Source of the DNA: Cyanobacteria bacterium SZAS-4 | GTDB taxonomy: Bacteria; Cyanobacteriota; Vampirovibrionia; Obscuribacterales; Obscuribacteraceae | Length of the DNA stretch: 64,000 bases | Reading direction: 5' to 3' | Assembly: GCA_018266255.1 (NCBI GenBank) | Contig: JAFEAT010000003.1 | Coordinates: 310,001-374,000 of the forward strand | Shown here: piece after piece, positions 39,703 to 48,571 of the stretch | Layout: every line of letters starts with the position of its first letter | How positions within the stretch are numbered: position 1 is the first letter of the stretch | Notes under the pieces: generated by a model | The model's input: the letters and a program-made list of their open reading frames with translations, nothing else | Told to the model about the DNA's origin: nothing | Databases searched by the model: none | Made by a program: the position numbers and the translations under genes

Positions 39703-41892
39703 CTAAATCGATTCTGTGCGGCGATTCAAGAATGACATTTGACTGCTGATTGAATCGGCGGTTTTCAAAACACTGCGCTTGTACTTTCCGTCGCTCATCA
39801 TATATCGAGCTTTAACAGAGTCATTTAGATAGATGTGCAAAATATCTTCTCTGATATGGCGAGCCAGTCTTGGATCTTCAACAGGGAAGAGCACTTCGAC
39901 GCGTCGGTCCAAGTTGCGTGGCATCAAGTCAGCACTGCCAAGATAGATTTGTTCAGCGCCGCCATTGCGGAAGTAGAAAATACGACTGTGTTCGAGGAAT
40001 CTTCCAACGACACTAGTGACGTTGATGTTTTCGCTGATGCCTGGAATTTTCGGACGCAAGCAGCAAACTCCGCGAACGATCAAGTCGATGATAACGCCAG
40101 CTTGCGAAGCTTCGTACATCAGCTTGATTAGCCCATCATCAACCAGTGCGTTGAATTTGAAAACCATATGACCTTGTTCACCATTCTTCTGGTGTTCGAT
40201 CTCTCTCTTGATCAATGCCACCAATCGCTCACGCAAATTGATCGGTGCCACCAAAAGTTTTCGGTAGTCACGCTTGGCGGAATAGCCGGTCAGATAGTTA
40301 AACAAGTCGGTAACGTCTGAACCGATTTCATCGTCACAAGTGAGTAGTCCGAGGTCAGTGTAAAGGTGGGCTGTGACAGGATTGTAGTTGCCAGTGCCGA
40401 GGTGAACGTAGCGTCGAATCGATTCACCCTCTTTGCGCACCACAAGCGCAACTTTGGAGTGAATTTTTAGTCCTTGCAATCCATAGACGATGTGAACACC
40501 TTCGCGTTCTAGGGCCTTCGCCCATTCAATATTACTTTCTTCGTCAAATCGTGCCTTCAGTTCTACCAGCACGGCGACTTGCTTTCCATTCGCCATCGCT
40601 TCCAGCAGCGCTTCGACAACAGGAGAGTTTTTGCCGACTCGATAAAGGGTCATCTTAATCGCGAGTACTGATGGATCTTTTGCGGCGACGTTGAGAAAAT
40701 TGGTGATTGGTTGAAATGAATCGAACGGATGATGCAGCAGAATGTCTCTGCGTCTGATCGCTGAAAACGTGTCTTCTTCCTGCAAGTCTGGATTCAGAAC
40801 AGCCGGAATGTTTGGCAAAAACGGTACATCTTTCAAATCAGGACGATCGAGCGACGAAATATATTTCAAGCTGCTGAGCGGAAAGCGTCCTTGAATTTGA
40901 TAGACGTCAGTCACATCAATTTCAAGATTGCTCATCAGAATTTCGAGAATGCGGTCTGGTGTAGCCTCATCAACTGTCAGTTTTACAACGTCGCCGAAAC
41001 GTCGTTGGCGAATTCCTTCTTCCGTTGTTTCGAGAAGATCTTCTGCTTCCCACTCTTGAATTTCAACCTCAGCATCGCGAGTAACGTGGAACGGATGAAA
41101 CTCCAATACTTGCATGCCAGGGAAAAGCGCCTGCAGGTGCGCGCTGATCAATTCGTCTAACCACATGTATGACTGCGGTTTAACTGTTGATGGAATTCGA
41201 TGCGCCAAGATTGACGGACGGTCGATGGAAATCAATTGCGGCAAGCTGTCTGGAATTTTGACGCGGGCAAATCTCTCTTCGCCTTTGGTATCACGAATCA
41301 AAACTGCGAGATTCAAACTCAGGTTCGAGATATGCGGAAACGGATGCCCTGGGTCAAACGCTAGCGGTGTGAGCACCGGAAAGATGTTCTGCATGAAATG
41401 TGTTTGCATCGCGATGCGCTGTTCATCTGTCAGGTCTGGATATTCGAGAATGCGAATGTCGGCATTTTCTAACTCGGTCATCAAAGTTTCGCGCAAATAG
41501 TGATGCGCTTCGTTCATCAACTTGGTGACTTCAGTTTTTACTTGTTTCAGCTGATCTGCCGGAAGCAGTCCATCAGGACCGGCACTAACAGTTCCAGCTT
41601 CGATCTGGCGCTTCAGACCGGCGACACGCACCATGAAAAACTCGTCCATGTTCGAGCCGACAATCGATAGAAATTTGAATCGCTCAAGCAGCGGATTGCT
41701 CGGGTCTTGAGCCTCCTCCAGTACGCGCCATTGAAACTCGAGAAGAGCTAGTTCTCGATTGAAATAGAGGCTGGAGTCGTCTAACGAGCGCAAAACAACG
41801 GCTTCGGCCTCCAGTGGGGCTTGATTCGAGGGATTTGTTGTCAGCAGCGAGATTTCGTTCTCAGCAGGCTTGGAAGTGTGTTGCGAAACCAT
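39703..41892 (-). CDS. ppk1: polyphosphate kinase Ppk1
   Basis: Reversibly polymerises ATP gamma-phosphate into polyphosphate. 729 residues from ATG 41892; a TTG at 41922 would add ten. Four-domain PPK1: N-terminal SSLYFNRELALLEFQWRVLEEA, head domain with FFMVRVAGLKRQI and FPHISNLSLNLAVLI, then HHPFDSFQPITNFL and KMTLYRVGKNSPVVEALLEAM. The catalytic domain has GLKIHSKVALV (phospho-acceptor His near 475), YVHLGTGNYNPVTAHLYTDLGLLT and FLEHSRIFYF, and ends with ADLMPRNLDRRVEVLFPV. All key His/Arg residues are visible. Polyphosphate storage fits a phosphate-accumulating lifestyle. Single gene, with no ppx next to it. Confidence 0.96.
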   Translation of the reverse strand: MVSQHTSKPAENEISLLTTNPSNQAPLEAEAVVLRSLDDSSLYFNRELALLEFQWRVLEEAQDPSNPLLERFKFLSIVGSNMDEFFMVRVAGLKRQIEAGTVSAGPDGLLPADQLKQVKTEVTKLMNEAHHYLRETLMTELENADIRILEYPDLTDEQRIAMQTHFMQNIFPVLTPLAFDPGHPFPHISNLSLNLAVLIRDTKGEERFARVKIPDSLPQLISIDRPSILAHRIPSTVKPQSYMWLDELISAHLQALFPGMQVLEFHPFHVTRDAEVEIQEWEAEDLLETTEEGIRQRRFGDVVKLTVDEATPDRILEILMSNLEIDVTDVYQIQGRFPLSSLKYISSLDRPDLKDVPFLPNIPAVLNPDLQEEDTFSAIRRRDILLHHPFDSFQPITNFLNVAAKDPSVLAIKMTLYRVGKNSPVVEALLEAMANGKQVAVLVELKARFDEESNIEWAKALEREGVHIVYGLQGLKIHSKVALVVRKEGESIRRYVHLGTGNYNPVTAHLYTDLGLLTCDDEIGSDVTDLFNYLTGYSAKRDYRKLLVAPINLRERLVALIKREIEHQKNGEQGHMVFKFNALVDDGLIKLMYEASQAGVIIDLIVRGVCCLRPKIPGISENINVTSVVGRFLEHSRIFYFRNGGAEQIYLGSADLMPRNLDRRVEVLFPVEDPRLARHIREDILHIYLNDSVKARYMMSDGKYKRSVLKTADSISSQMSFLNRRTESI

Positions 41893-41945
41893 AAAGTAGA
41901 TTGTCTCCCCGATGGGGCTCAATTGGCAACCCCTTGGAATATTAT

Positions 41946-42500
41946 CTAAATGCCACTGTCACCGCTAAAATCAAACAAACTCAGCTGTTGAGAGTCTTCG
42001 GCGGGATTTTCCAAAGTTTCTAAATCGCTCTCGGATTGCACTTGACCACCGGCTCTAATGTGTAGCAGTTCCAGCTCTTGCTCTCTCAAGGCTGGACCGA
42101 GCAGATGTCGTCGATGACATCCGGCCGGGTTCTCTTCGCCGCACATCAAAGCTATGGTGTGGGTTTTGGCTCCACGCACCAGCCTGGCAATCGCCTCTTT
42201 AAATGCCGGAGAGTCCGCCACCCTGGCATATACGAGCTTTCCATCTCGGTCGAAAAAATCAGGATTTTTCGGCATGCCACCCAATTCTTTGCCCAAATAA
42301 AGATACTTAATCGAAGCATCCTTCAAGGCCGGTTGAATGGCGTCGTAGTTGAAGTGGGTTGCGTATTTGCTGAACGGATACGACCGAACATCTACCACAA
42401 CCTGGATGCTGTGCTGGTTGAGCAGAGAGATGAACTTGTCCATCGGAACGTTCGAGTGACCAACCGAGTACAAGCGACTGAAAAAGGCAGTTTCGCTCAT
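41946..42500 (-). CDS. DUF488 domain protein
   Basis: Protein of 184 residues. DUF488 hallmarks: LYSVGHSNVPMDKFISLL, VVVDVRSYPFSKYATHFN, KYLYLGKELGG and the C-terminal IALMCGEENPAGCHRRHLL with the conserved C-x-E-x5-C-H-R cluster. The fold is nuclease/thiosulfate-related but the activity is not established. No signal peptide. It lies 53 nt upstream of ppk1 on the same strand and may be cotranscribed. Divergent from the membrane protein gene at 42592. Confidence 0.9.
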   Translation of the reverse strand: MSETAFFSRLYSVGHSNVPMDKFISLLNQHSIQVVVDVRSYPFSKYATHFNYDAIQPALKDASIKYLYLGKELGGMPKNPDFFDRDGKLVYARVADSPAFKEAIARLVRGAKTHTIALMCGEENPAGCHRRHLLGPALREQELELLHIRAGGQVQSESDLETLENPAEDSQQLSLFDFSGDSGI

Positions 42501-42591
42501 GGGTAATTAAGTTAACATATCCTTGGGAGCCATGCATCCAAGCCAGGCTGCATTACTATGGACGAAGGCGGGTTTACGTGCGGATTGTTCG

Positions 42592-43047
42592 ATGAGTTAC
42601 TCAGAACTGTTGACCATTGCTAGCAATTTATTGTCCTTTGATGGCTGGTTCCTCGCTGTGTATATGTTTTTAGCTGGTCTCGTCTCTGCCATTCTTGGGT
42701 TGAGAACGGCTCAGGGGCAGTTTTTCTTGCTCTGGTTTCTCGGGCTTTTGGCGGCGTTTTTCGCGCCATGGTATTCCGATGTCATCATCGACGCCCGCTT
42801 TCCCTACGTTTTTCTTTTTTGTTTTGGAATAGTTGGCGTCGGTCTTGCTCTGACTGGGTTTGTCGCGATCTGCCTATCACCTTCGATTTTCGCCTTTCTC
42901 TCCAAGATCAAAGGCAGATGGTGGATGCTTACGGCAAACATCGCCATGGTATTCCCTTTCGGACCGGTGATTCTTTTCATTTTTGTCTTGAGAGAATACA
43001 AAAAATCACTTGCCACTATGGCTGGTGACCTGGTGCAAACACCCTGA
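42592..43047 (+). CDS. hypothetical membrane protein, four TM segments
   Basis: Protein of 151 residues from ATG 42592; upstream in-frame starts (42523, 42532) are possible but have no well-spaced ribosome binding site. Four or five hydrophobic segments (about residues 15-35, 42-60, 68-98, 110-132). No family recognised. Followed 12 nt later by the YdcZ-type transporter gene, so a two-gene membrane operon is likely. Confidence 0.65.
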   Translation: MSYSELLTIASNLLSFDGWFLAVYMFLAGLVSAILGLRTAQGQFFLLWFLGLLAAFFAPWYSDVIIDARFPYVFLFCFGIVGVGLALTGFVAICLSPSIFAFLSKIKGRWWMLTANIAMVFPFGPVILFIFVLREYKKSLATMAGDLVQTP

Positions 43048-43059
43048 CGGAGATGGCTC

Positions 43060-43500
43060 GTGCAAATAATTTACTTCTTGTTGGCGATCGTCGCTGGATG
43101 CACGTCGACGCTGCAGTTCGGCATAAATTCGCAGCTCAAGCTGCTCGTTGGTCCGATCTGGACAGTTTGTATATCGTTGACGGTAAGTGTCATCGGCACA
43201 GCTCTGGTTTTACTGATTGTGCGTCAGCCACTCCCAGACCGCGCCATCTTCGCCGCTGCGCCTCCCTGGATTTGGACTGGTGGCATATGCGGTATCTTGT
43301 TCGTTCTCGCTGGTGCGGTGCTTGCTCCGAAACTGGGCGCCAGCACTTACACAGCTGCGCTGATCGCCGGGCAGCTGTTCTTCTCGGTTTTGCTCGATCA
43401 CTTTGGAATTCTTGGATTTCCGAAACATTCGGTCAATCTGGAGCGATTAATAGGAATTGCGTTGCTGACGGCTGGAGTGTTGTTGGTTCGACGGTCGTAA
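43060..43500 (+). CDS. DMT-superfamily YdcZ-type membrane protein
   Basis: Protein of 146 residues, GTG start with GGAG 7 nt upstream. Five hydrophobic helices and the DMT_YdcZ pattern: AGCTSTLQFGINSQLKLLVG near the N-terminus, WIWTGGICGILFVLAGAVLAPKLGASTYTAALIAGQLFFSVLLDHFG and a C-terminal RLIGIALLTAGVLLV. Half-size members of this family form dual-topology or heteromeric transporters; the substrate is unknown. A stem-loop follows the stop codon. Confidence 0.85.
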   Translation: MQIIYFLLAIVAGCTSTLQFGINSQLKLLVGPIWTVCISLTVSVIGTALVLLIVRQPLPDRAIFAAAPPWIWTGGICGILFVLAGAVLAPKLGASTYTAALIAGQLFFSVLLDHFGILGFPKHSVNLERLIGIALLTAGVLLVRRS

Positions 43501-43502
43501 GT

Positions 43503-43527
43503 GCCAGGCCGGTCTTGAACGCCTGGC
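43503..43527 (+). terminator. stem-loop after the YdcZ-type gene
   Basis: GCCAGGC (43503-43509) pairs with GCCTGGC (43521-43527) around an 11-nt loop, two bases after the stop codon. No U-run, so it is a weak or Rho-assisted terminator at best, or an mRNA 3'-end stabiliser. Confidence 0.45.
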
Positions 43528-43581
43528 TGCCAAATCGCCGTGTCTGTTCTGAGCCAACTGCTGAGCGTTTTGGGCTATCTT

Positions 43582-43610
43582 TTGACATCTGAGCCTGTTT
43601 ATGACATAAT
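43582..43610 (+). promoter_or_regulatory. strong sigma-70 promoter of the DEAD-box helicase gene
   Basis: TTGACA (43582-43587), 17-nt spacer, CATAAT (43605-43610): consensus -35, 5/6 -10 and ideal spacing. Predicted start near 43617 leaves a leader of about 155 nt before the helicase TTG start, long enough for RNA-level control as known for cold-induced helicase genes. Confidence 0.7.
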
Positions 43611-43771
43611 TTCGTAGATTGTTCGTTGACGCCGATCCATGGGCGACGATTGGACGACCTGCGATACCTAGTGCTGTGAGCCGGGTAGCCAGAGTGCAGG
43701 GGGCTTCTTATCAAAGCCACAACCTACAAAGAAGAATCGGCTATTGAGCCTGTTGAACCAAGGATTAAACA

Positions 43772-44938
43772 TTGACAAACTTTATCGAGCTTGGATTATC
43801 CAAGCCATGTGTGCTTGCGCTCGCGCAGGCAGGAATTACTGAACCTACTGAAATTCAAGAAAAATCTATTCCGCTGATTTTCGAAGGCCGCGATGTAATG
43901 GCTTCCGCCCAAACCGGGTCGGGTAAAACTGCCGCTTATGCATTGCCGGTTATCGAATGTCTCGAACAACCAGATGTGAAACCAAGAGCACTCGTTCTAG
44001 TTCCGACTCGCGAGTTGGCACTACAGGTGATGGATCAGTTTACGCGATTCAGCAAACACTGTTCTCTTAGAGCTGTCACTTTATATGGTGGCACTGGGTA
44101 CGAAACTCAGACACGAGCATTAAAGCGTGGAGTGGACGTAATCGTTGCCACGCCTGGTCGACTGTACGATCACATCGAACGCAAGAATTGCGATTTGTCT
44201 CACATCGAGATCTTCGTTTTAGACGAAGCTGACCGTTTGCTCGACATGGGTTTTATGCCGCAAGTAAGAAGGATAATTGCGAAAGTGAGCAAAGAGCGTC
44301 AGACATTGATGTTCTCAGCCACTATCGATGCTCGCATCGAGCGCATTGCAGGCGACTTTATGGAAGATCCAATCACAGTTCGGGTGAACCCAACTCAAGT
44401 CGAGCCGAAAGAAATTGCCCAAGAAGTTATGTACGTAACCGAATTTTCGAAAGACGCATTGCTTGCGAAATTGATCGCTGAACATAATATGAATTCAGCG
44501 ATTGTATTCACGAGAACGCGTCGCCGTGCAAGTTGGGTGACTGACAGACTGAAAGACGCTGGTATCAAGGCAGAAGAAATTCACAGCGACATCAGTCAAA
44601 GTCAGAGAGAACGCACGCTGGAAAAATTCCGCGATGCGAAATTTCCGATACTGGTTGCAACTGATGTTGCCGCGCGCGGATTGGACATTCCAGCCATCAG
44701 TCACGTGATCAACTACGACTTGCCTGACTCGCCAGACGATTATGTTCACCGCATAGGAAGAACTGGACGCGCCGGAAGAACCGGGGTTGCCTTCTCTTTC
44801 GTCAGTGACGAACAACGTCACATGGTTCGAGATATCGAAAAGCGTATTGGCAAATCTCTAGACCCAACTGCTGAAGCCAAAAAACCGGTTACTTCGGCAC
44901 CACGTCTGAGCAAACCAAGACGCCGCCGCGTGATGTAG
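43772..44938 (+). CDS. DEAD-box ATP-dependent RNA helicase
   Basis: RNA helicase of 388 residues with the complete motif set: Q-motif EPTEIQEKSIP, I AQTGSGKT, Ia PTRELA, Ib TPGR, II DEAD, III SAT, V ATDVAARGLDI, VI HRIGRTGRAG. The C-terminal extension is short and basic (PRLSKPRRRRVM), as in RhlE-type proteins involved in ribosome assembly or mRNA decay. TTG start with AAGG 8 nt upstream; a weak start codon behind a strong promoter suggests translational limitation. Monocistronic. Confidence 0.95.
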   Translation: MTNFIELGLSKPCVLALAQAGITEPTEIQEKSIPLIFEGRDVMASAQTGSGKTAAYALPVIECLEQPDVKPRALVLVPTRELALQVMDQFTRFSKHCSLRAVTLYGGTGYETQTRALKRGVDVIVATPGRLYDHIERKNCDLSHIEIFVLDEADRLLDMGFMPQVRRIIAKVSKERQTLMFSATIDARIERIAGDFMEDPITVRVNPTQVEPKEIAQEVMYVTEFSKDALLAKLIAEHNMNSAIVFTRTRRRASWVTDRLKDAGIKAEEIHSDISQSQRERTLEKFRDAKFPILVATDVAARGLDIPAISHVINYDLPDSPDDYVHRIGRTGRAGRTGVAFSFVSDEQRHMVRDIEKRIGKSLDPTAEAKKPVTSAPRLSKPRRRRVM

Positions 44939-45068
44939 TCGGTCTACTTCAAATAGCTATTCAACAAATTAAAGCCAGAATCCTCTGCGACTGATTCAGG
45001 GTAAAAGTCAGTGTCACTAGATTGAGATCAGCTATGCTGGTGAAAGTCGAGTGATGAGGTGGTTGCAA

Positions 45069-45569
45069 ATGAATTCTGATCGTCGCAAGTTCCTTCAGCA
45101 GATGGCAGCAGTTTGTGCAGGTGGAGTCGCTCGAACGCTAGGGATTGGGTGCACTACTGCGGTGGCAGCCCACGCCAGTGTCGCTACCACTGCTGCGGTC
45201 GCCGCCGGAGCCACCGCCGCTACCGCCGGCGCTTACGGTGCCTCGATACGGGGGCAGGTTTTTGAGGTCATCGTTCGACAGGGCATGGCAGGCGCGCCCT
45301 GGAGAGAAATTTGCGCTGGTCCGATGCAAATTAACAACATCACGGAAGCTGAAATTCAGACTGAGATCAATCGAAGATCTTTTGCGAACGGCCATCAGGA
45401 AGCAAACGATTGCAACTGCTCACTTTGCGTCTCGAAAAGGCACTTCGAGCATCGGAGGCAGCTCTTGTCTCAGATAAAACATTCTGAAAAGTCGCCATGC
45501 GCGTGCCCTGAATGCTACAAAGTTGTTCAGCAAATCATCGCTGACGCTGTGAAATCATGCAAGATTTAG
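45069..45569 (+). CDS. Tat-exported Cys-rich protein
   Basis: Protein of 166 residues. ATG 45069 with GAGGTGG upstream. The start NSDRRKFLQQMAAVCAGGVA is a twin-arginine signal (R-R-x-F-L), followed by an Ala/Thr/Gly-rich stretch to about residue 60. The mature domain carries six Cys in the order DCNCSLC...SPCACPEC, arranged as paired knuckles that could bind zinc or an iron-sulfur cluster, which would explain folding before export by Tat. No family recognised. Convergent with the gene at 45583 (13 nt between stops). Confidence 0.7.
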   Translation: MNSDRRKFLQQMAAVCAGGVARTLGIGCTTAVAAHASVATTAAVAAGATAATAGAYGASIRGQVFEVIVRQGMAGAPWREICAGPMQINNITEAEIQTEINRRSFANGHQEANDCNCSLCVSKRHFEHRRQLLSQIKHSEKSPCACPECYKVVQQIIADAVKSCKI

Positions 45570-45582
45570 TGCAGCGCTCAGA

Positions 45583-46689
45583 TTAGAATGGATTGTTCGG
45601 ATCTATCTGTTGCACAGGAGTCTGTCGCACCGGACTTTGTTGTGCCGGTCTCTGCAGAGTTTGTTGAAACGAACGATTGTTGAAATTCTGATTCGACGAA
45701 CCATTACCACTCCAATTTGGATTGCCACCACCGTTAGGATTGCCGTTCCAATTGGGGTTACCGCCGGCCATGCCATTTCCGAATGAATTGCTGTTTCCAA
45801 AGGAACTGTCATTCCCGAATGAATTGCCGTTGCCAAATGAATTGCCATTCGCTGGGGGAGTGACGGCGCTGACCTGTTTAGCGAGTGCGGCCATGTTGTG
45901 TGTTCTAAGATAATCGTTTAGCGAAGTCGCCAAATCAATTCCCTGCTTCGATTGCAGCGGTTCGAAATTGGTCGACTTCGTGTAGTGGCTGATTAACTTT
46001 CCATCGCGTTTGGGCTGACCTTGATAGGAAAAGACTCTATTTGAGCTGATCGCGTCCATGCGATCGTTACTGCCGACTAATTGGTAGTGGGTGAGCGACT
46101 CTTGCTGGAAAATATCTGACAGCTCTCTACCGATTGTTTCTCTCACAACATAGTGAGTTCTTGTTGCTAAATTCTGCGGCGTTGCCTCCAAGATTCTCAA
46201 ATTGACAATCAAGAAGGAAACATTCTTCCCTTGCGATTCTCCAAGGCGCTCCGAGGGCACTAAATTGGCATGCCAAACGTTGCCCTGACTGTCTTTCTGG
46301 TAACCCCAGGTAACAGTCATGTAGTCCTCGATGAACTCATTCATCGGTGTGGTGATGCCGGTGCGTAAGTCTGTCACGCTTTGCGTGATGTCGCCTTTTT
46401 TGCTCCACTTACCAGCCATCCAACTTGGAATTGGAAACCATTCAATCGCTGGATTATCGACCGTCGCAGCACGGGATCTGGATGCGCCCAGTGTGGGATC
46501 GACTGTTAGAGGCGCAGTCTGTTGCACAGGATTTTGCTGTGCGGCTGGCTGCACCGGATCTACTGGTGCTAAGAAATCTGAGTGGTTAACGCCACCATAT
46601 AAAGTGGCACACATGCCACTCAAACCATTCAAGGAAACTAGGAATGCGGCTGCGATGCAAGAAGCAATTTTAAGATTGTGTGGTCTCAT
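45583..46689 (-). CDS. secreted protein of the W-x-AG-x-W paralogous family, with Asn/Gly repeat tail
   Basis: Protein of 368 residues with a signal peptide (IASCIAAAFLVSLNGLSGMCA). The core (about residues 80-265) shares a pattern with the protein at 52121-52948: W-(F/Y)-x-(I/V)-P-x-W-x-AG-(K/R)-W, a TG/TDETP segment, R-E-T-I-G and a C-terminal (N/D)-F-x-P-(L/I)...K-G...L...(Y/F)-L-R. The C-terminal third is low-complexity (NSFGN repeats, then PNWNGN). The function of the family is not known. Its ATG overlaps the TGA of the ABC-F gene (ATGA) with AAAGGG 6 nt upstream, so it is cotranscribed with that gene. Confidence 0.8.
   Translation of the reverse strand: MRPHNLKIASCIAAAFLVSLNGLSGMCATLYGGVNHSDFLAPVDPVQPAAQQNPVQQTAPLTVDPTLGASRSRAATVDNPAIEWFPIPSWMAGKWSKKGDITQSVTDLRTGITTPMNEFIEDYMTVTWGYQKDSQGNVWHANLVPSERLGESQGKNVSFLIVNLRILEATPQNLATRTHYVVRETIGRELSDIFQQESLTHYQLVGSNDRMDAISSNRVFSYQGQPKRDGKLISHYTKSTNFEPLQSKQGIDLATSLNDYLRTHNMAALAKQVSAVTPPANGNSFGNGNSFGNDSSFGNSNSFGNGMAGGNPNWNGNPNGGGNPNWSGNGSSNQNFNNRSFQQTLQRPAQQSPVRQTPVQQIDPNNPF
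45773..45850. repeat. 18-nt coding repeats encoding NSFGN-x units
   Basis: About four tandem degenerate units of 18 nt within the gene at 45583-46689, translating to N-S-F-G-N-x on the minus strand. Coding low-complexity, probably prone to length variation. Confidence 0.7.
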
Positions 46690-48395
46690 TTTTTACCCTT
46701 TCTTTCGTTCTTCTCTTTCTCTTTCGCCCGTTTAGCTGCGTCTTTAGCAGCCTTTTCAGCTGCAGCTTTGGCGGCGTCAGCTTTCTCTTTTTCAGCCGCA
46801 ATTCGATCTAAGTAGTATTCGTAGTTGCCATGATAAACAACGAAATGATGGTCTCGAACTTCCACGATCTTTGTCGCCACTTGAGAGATGAAATATCTGT
46901 CGTGAGAGACAATTATGGCTGTGCCATCGAATTCACGTAAAGCCTCTTCGAGAGTCTCTTTTGCTGGAATATCCAGGTGGTTCGTAGGCTCGTCGAGTAG
47001 CAAGAAGTTATTCGAACCTAGCAGCATTTGTGCCATAGCCAGGCGTGCTTTCTCGCCACCACTCAGCGATTCGACTCTTTTATAGACAGCATCACCTGAG
47101 AAGAGGAATTTGCCGAGCAGTCCGCGAATTTCGGTCGTCTTCCAATCTGGAACCTGCTCAGCAATTGTTTCGAGAGCTGTTTTTTTCAAATCCAGAGCTT
47201 CTGCTTGATTCTGTTCGAAGTAGGCCATGTGGATGTTGTGATCGCCAAGCGTGACAAAACCATCTGATGGCGTTTCTCGTCCTGCCACCAGGCGCAAAAA
47301 AGTAGATTTGCCGCAACCGTTCGGTCCCAAGATGGCAATTTTGTCGCCGCGCTCTACATGCAGGTTTGCGTCCATAAAGATGATGTTGTCATCGTACACA
47401 TGCATCAGGTTTTTCACACTGGCAACGTTACGCCCGCTGCGAGTGCCAGCTGGAAAGCGAAAGTGCAAGGTCTTCTCGTCGCTATCCGGTTCGTCTACCA
47501 ACTCGATTTTGTCTAGTTGCTTCTCTCTACTTTTGGCTTGTGTACTACGTGTAGCGCTCGCCCGGAATCTGTCGACGAATTGTTGTTGCCTTTCCAATTC
47601 CTTTTGTTGACGCTCGAAAGTTGCTAATTGCGCTTCTCGATTGAATGCTCGTTGTTCAAGGTACGATGTGTAGTTGCCCAGGTAGACCGATGCTTCGCCA
47701 CGCTCCATTTCGATAATGCTTGTGCAAAGTCGATCGAGAAAATATCGGTCGTGTGAAACGATTACCATCGGAGTGGTTTGCTCACGCAGATATTTTTCGA
47801 GCCATTCGATTGTTTCCAAATCGATGTGGTTCGTAGGTTCGTCGAGCAGCAAGATGTCTGGCTTTGTCAACAAGACACGCCCTAAGTTCATGCGCATTTG
47901 CCAACCGCCACTGAACTCGCCAACTTGACGATCGCCGTCACCTGGATTGAACTCCATGTCGGCAATCATTTTTTCGACTTGCGAATCCATCGCATAACCG
48001 TTTTTTGCCTCGAAACTACGCTGCAGGTCATCCATACGTTTGAGCAGCTTATCGAGTTCGTCGCCTTGAGCGGTTTCCATTTTGTGATGAACGTCGGCAA
48101 GTTTTGCCAGAATGTCATTCAACTCGACGAAAGCACTGGCAAATGCATCGCGCACAAGCGACGTCTGCGGAATCTCGAATTCCTGTGTCAGATAGCCAAT
48201 GCGAAGTTTGTCTGACTTGATGACACGCCCAGATGTTGGTTCGATTTCACCCATGATGATCTTGAGTTGAGTCGATTTGCCACCACCGTTGGGACCGACG
48301 AGTCCGGCTCTATCACCGGGTTTCAGTTCCCAGGTGACATCTTTGAGCACCTCACCGTGAGGGAAGATTTTGCAGATTCGTTCTAAACGGAGCAT
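46686..48395 (-). CDS. ABC-F family ATPase
   Basis: Soluble ATPase of 569 residues with two ABC domains and no TM segment. First: Walker A GLVGPNGGGKST, signature VGEFSGGWQMRMNLGRVL, Walker B ILLLDEPTNHIDLE. Second: ILGPNGCGKST, signature VESLSGGEKARLAMAQML, FLLLDEPTNHLDIP. Between them lies the P-site tRNA-interaction linker (about residues 240-320, charged coiled coil), then a Lys/Ala/Glu-rich C-terminal coil. ABC-F proteins bind the ribosomal E site and rescue stalled ribosomes, or protect against antibiotics; by length and tail it is Uup/EttA-like. It overlaps the downstream secreted-protein gene by 3 bases. Confidence 0.93.
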   Translation of the reverse strand: MLRLERICKIFPHGEVLKDVTWELKPGDRAGLVGPNGGGKSTQLKIIMGEIEPTSGRVIKSDKLRIGYLTQEFEIPQTSLVRDAFASAFVELNDILAKLADVHHKMETAQGDELDKLLKRMDDLQRSFEAKNGYAMDSQVEKMIADMEFNPGDGDRQVGEFSGGWQMRMNLGRVLLTKPDILLLDEPTNHIDLETIEWLEKYLREQTTPMVIVSHDRYFLDRLCTSIIEMERGEASVYLGNYTSYLEQRAFNREAQLATFERQQKELERQQQFVDRFRASATRSTQAKSREKQLDKIELVDEPDSDEKTLHFRFPAGTRSGRNVASVKNLMHVYDDNIIFMDANLHVERGDKIAILGPNGCGKSTFLRLVAGRETPSDGFVTLGDHNIHMAYFEQNQAEALDLKKTALETIAEQVPDWKTTEIRGLLGKFLFSGDAVYKRVESLSGGEKARLAMAQMLLGSNNFLLLDEPTNHLDIPAKETLEEALREFDGTAIIVSHDRYFISQVATKIVEVRDHHFVVYHGNYEYYLDRIAAEKEKADAAKAAAEKAAKDAAKRAKEKEKNERKGKK

Positions 48396-48571
48396 AAGGT
48401 TTCCTAATTGAGGTCTGGCGCAAGTTCTTGCGGCTCTTCATTTTAGCGGTTTTTGATGGATTAGCGTTGGGCCGATGGGCTTAGGTAAAGCCTGGTTACA
48501 TTTTCTCGAAGTGCTTGGTTTTTGCCGCTCTGGCAATTCCGAGTTGAATTGGTTGGAGCCAAGGTACTGAG

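Noticed and set aside
45773..45850. Repeated units that could be read as a CRISPR-like array
   Set aside because: Units of 18 nt are contiguous, lack spacers and are in frame with an Asn/Gly-rich protein tail.
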